64,000 nt of DNA from Tubiluchus corallicola. Its lineage: Eukaryota; Priapulida; Priapulimorpha; Priapulimorphida; Tubiluchidae. The position numbers and the translations under genes are program-made. How positions within the stretch are numbered: position 1 is the first letter of the stretch; each line of letters starts with the position of its first letter. Shown piece by piece: positions 12,778-64,000 of this stretch. The stretch covers positions 62,001-126,000 of the forward strand of contig JAQGDQ010000059.1 in the NCBI GenBank assembly GCA_030141605.1, given 5' to 3'. The notes under the pieces are model-generated. The model was given only the letters and a program-made list of their open reading frames with translations, did not search any database and was not told where the DNA came from.

Positions 12778-13025
12778 AGCATCATGACAAAATAAATAGC
12801 TTTATACAGTTACTGCTCAAATAAGTAACCCAAAAATATTTAATGTTAGAAGTTATACGATTATCAAAGAGTTATGAGCGATAATTCGTCAGTTCTATTA
12901 AATACTTCCATATGGTTCATTGCCATATTGTAGAAGCATCCTTGATTATAAGCTAGGTATCAATCATGCCACATCCTTCAACATTTTGAATGTGATTTTG
13001 CTGTAAAATATTGTTTATCTGTCTT

Positions 13026-13031
13026 TTTATT
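13026..13031 (-). terminator. candidate polyadenylation signal for FRY
   Basis: Reverse-strand AATAAA about 830 bases past the FRY stop. A nearer variant ATTAAA is at 13789-13794, so either could end the transcript. Confidence 0.35.
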
Positions 13032-13860
13032 ATAAAGTATGTTCCATTGCAGCTAGGTTGTGTTGCTACAAATCGATAGCTACAAATTTGAAATTTACAA
13101 TGTATCCTGTTCAATAAAAAACAACCACGAAGAGAGGTTCTTAAAGCAATTGTTTTACTGCTTCAAAAGTACTGATAGCTCCTATAACAGTTAATGAAGT
13201 GTCATAACTTAGGTAAAATAATTTAGAATAGAGTATCTATAACACAACTTATTCAATTACGGGATTATTACCATTACCAAGTTTCCATTAAACATTTATG
13301 GGTGTTCAATATAATAAAATGCTGTATGTATAACGTACTCTCGTACCCAGTAATAAAAATAAATAACTACCAGACTCTATTTACAACACAAAATTTGATA
13401 ACTTCATACTTTACTTTACAGAATGAACATTAATCTACATTTTAGGCCATTAGTAATTTTAAGTTGACTCAAACCATTCACAAGATTTCCTGTCACTTTC
13501 ATTTTGGCAACGTTCTATAAGACGCTACACTAACTGAACATCGTACAAGTTGTGACTGAAGCAATAGCCTAATTACTAGGCAGCTAAGACTTTTAACAGC
13601 CAAATAATAAGTAACTACAGACTTTGTAATTATCACTTGTTACAATTACATAGTGACAACCACTGAGTCTTTAAGCACGAAAACCACATGATATGTGTCA
13701 CTGGAAAGAACCCCCGAGTGACTTCCTGAGAACCAAACTTACAATTACAGAAAGCAAGCAGTTTATATTTGGTTTACACAACTGCTGCTTTAATAACAAC
13801 AACTAGAGACTTAACCGTATATTGTTTGCTTGTCATAAGTTGAAATTTTTCTAATTGTCA

Positions 13861-62371
<48,511 letters not shown>

Positions 62372-64000
62372 CTGAAAATAATACAATGTAATTTTAAAAA
62401 TGTACAGTCTATAAACATAAATGAGCAAAAAAACTGAAAAAAAGAAAAAATCTACCTGATTTGGATGTTAGATCATCGTTAATTTAAACTACAGTACAAT
62501 GTACACGTGACATTCAAATTCTCGTTATTTCTAATCCACTTTAAGAGATGACACTCAACATCCTTGAAATTTTCATGGAGGCTTAGCGGTTTCTTGTTCC
62601 CAGAAGTAAGTTGACTTTCTGCAAGTTGCGCTACACATGTAATGTCGAAGTTTGGTAGTGTATATAGGCAACATAAAATAAGTCATATCACGTCAGTGCC
62701 AAGAACTAAGAAATTAGTAGGATAAAATTTTGTCTCTCTTACGATTAATACAAATACCACACATTCTTACAGTCGTTTTTGCAAATTGTCGAACTAGGTT
62801 TGCACTAATTACCAATCTAAAACTGATCTCCTTAAGGTTTCTCAGAAATTATAACAGTAATTAACACAGGGAAATTTTACAAAATTTCAAGATTATCAAT
62901 ATAATTATGATCACATAAGCGTATAATTATTAAACCTTACCAAACTAGGCCCAAAAATTAGACAGTTTTTCATATGAATGAGATACTTTCTCTCAAACTT
63001 GCAGTCACTGCCAATCCCAAAGTATGTGTATCACATTAAAAGTAACTTTCTTGTTATATTATCTTATTAACAGTTAAAAGCAGTATATAACAATGCACTA
63101 AAAATAACTTCTTTGTTTTACAGCATTGTATAAACATGATAATGCAAGTGTATTGACAAACAATACAATACAATGTATGCAAAAAATTACACATCACACA
63201 AAAGCATCCCAAAACTAGGGTATAACCGTCACATTGAAATCTTGAGTAAAAGAAACAGCGTCGGTTAGACGGTTTACAATATTTACACGTTTATATAATA
63301 ATGTAATTACAATAATGTTCTTTTGCTATCAATTGAATATGTTTTTCTGCTACTAAGATTCTATTTTCTTTCTTTCAAAACAGTCTGTAATATAATTCGA
63401 AACTAAATTAGCAAGTTCACATTCAATTATATTCATCAAAAATATAAATTTTTCCTGTATTGTGAGATTCATAAAGTTTGGGAAAACTTCATTGACATGA
63501 GAGAACAAGCTATGTCTTAAATAATTATAATACATTCAAGAATTAAACAAACTAAACATAGTAATGTTGTTGTCTTCACATTTTTATAAATGCATAAAAA
63601 AATTATAACCATGTACTGTTGCTGTGTCAACAACAATAAATTCAAAATGATACAGCCACGTCGAACAAACTGACTCACAAATGGATAAAATTTTACATGA
63701 AATTTTCACTCCTGCGTTTTATGGTTTTTATAGGAAAATGTATTATCGATCTGGAGCGTCAGGAGAAACGAAAGCGGCTGGGTCAGAATGTTTACAAACG
63801 TGAAGTCAATGATCAGCACAGCTTAGGGAAAACAAACAAGGAAATCCGGAGAAGGAAAAACACAGATTATCATCTGTAAACAACAGGAGGTGATCCCGAG
63901 TAGTCACGTGACAGCTGATCTTATTACTCCATCAGCTGATTCTGTGGAACATATTTCACGCGGAATTACTGTATTAGCTTCATGGTGAAGCTTCATGCCA
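62372..64000. other. FRY: sequence upstream of the first visible FRY exon
   Basis: Expected to be FRY intron or 5' region. I found no exon ending in the required phase with an open frame back to an ATG or acceptor. The short + strand open frame at 63697-63879 looks like chance. Confidence 0.55.
63903..63938. promoter_or_regulatory. E-box cluster
   Basis: Palindrome GTCACGTGAC at 63903-63912, overlapping CAGCTG at 63912-63917, and a second CAGCTG at 63933-63938. GTCACGTGAC fits bHLH-zip sites (USF and TFEB/CLEAR type). The surroundings are less AT-rich than the intron next door, so this could belong to a promoter near the window edge. Confidence 0.35.

Noticed and set aside
62450-62490. Possible extra 5' FRY exon (reverse strand, ends NDDLTSKS plus one base before gtagat)
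   Set aside because: Its phase would fit exon 1, but an in-frame stop lies three codons upstream with no acceptor or ATG between, so it cannot be coding as it stands.
63697-63879. Short + strand open frame of 60 codons near the right edge
   Set aside because: Basic, low-complexity product with no recognised domain and no splice or conservation support; the length is expected by chance.

Overview
This is nuclear DNA from an animal, almost certainly an invertebrate bilaterian. Protein-coding sequence is split by many GT-AG introns, the non-coding DNA is AT-rich, and two conserved metazoan genes can be assembled exon by exon with every splice phase agreeing. A lophotrochozoan such as a mollusc fits the secreted lectin and the repeat families, but nothing in the window proves the phylum.

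Layout. From 1634 to 10706 on the + strand lie 13 coding exons of a Rab escort protein (CHM/REP); its first exon is upstream of the window. From 62371 down to 13861 on the - strand lie 56 coding exons of a furry (FRY) homologue, about 3,015 codons and nearly full length, plus two candidate 12-nt microexons; its 5' end is upstream of 62371 and was not found. The two genes converge tail to tail across about 3.15 kb (10707-13860) that holds 3' UTR sequence, a 39-bp tandem repeat and a non-autonomous hAT-like element. A small two-exon gene for a secreted C-type lectin (50289-51331, + strand) sits antisense inside one FRY intron, flanked on both sides by purine (GA-rich) tracts.

The FRY introns hold a varied set of dead transposable elements: two pogo/Tigger-like MITEs with TA target duplications, a single pogo-like end, two hAT-like elements with imperfect 8-bp duplications, two related Tc1/mariner-like remnants in opposite orientation, and a frameshifted non-LTR retrotransposon tail. 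A separate 430-460 bp dispersed repeat occurs twice, each time in the intron that follows one of the two microexons.

Functionally the genes are unrelated. CHM presents newly made Rab GTPases to geranylgeranyl transferase, FRY is a giant HEAT/armadillo-type scaffold for NDR-family kinases and cell morphogenesis, and the lectin is a secreted carbohydrate-binding protein. I found no operon, CRISPR array, tRNA or rRNA and no convincing new multi-gene system. The best leads are the paired microexons with their shared intronic repeat, one candidate U12-type intron, and the nested lectin gene.
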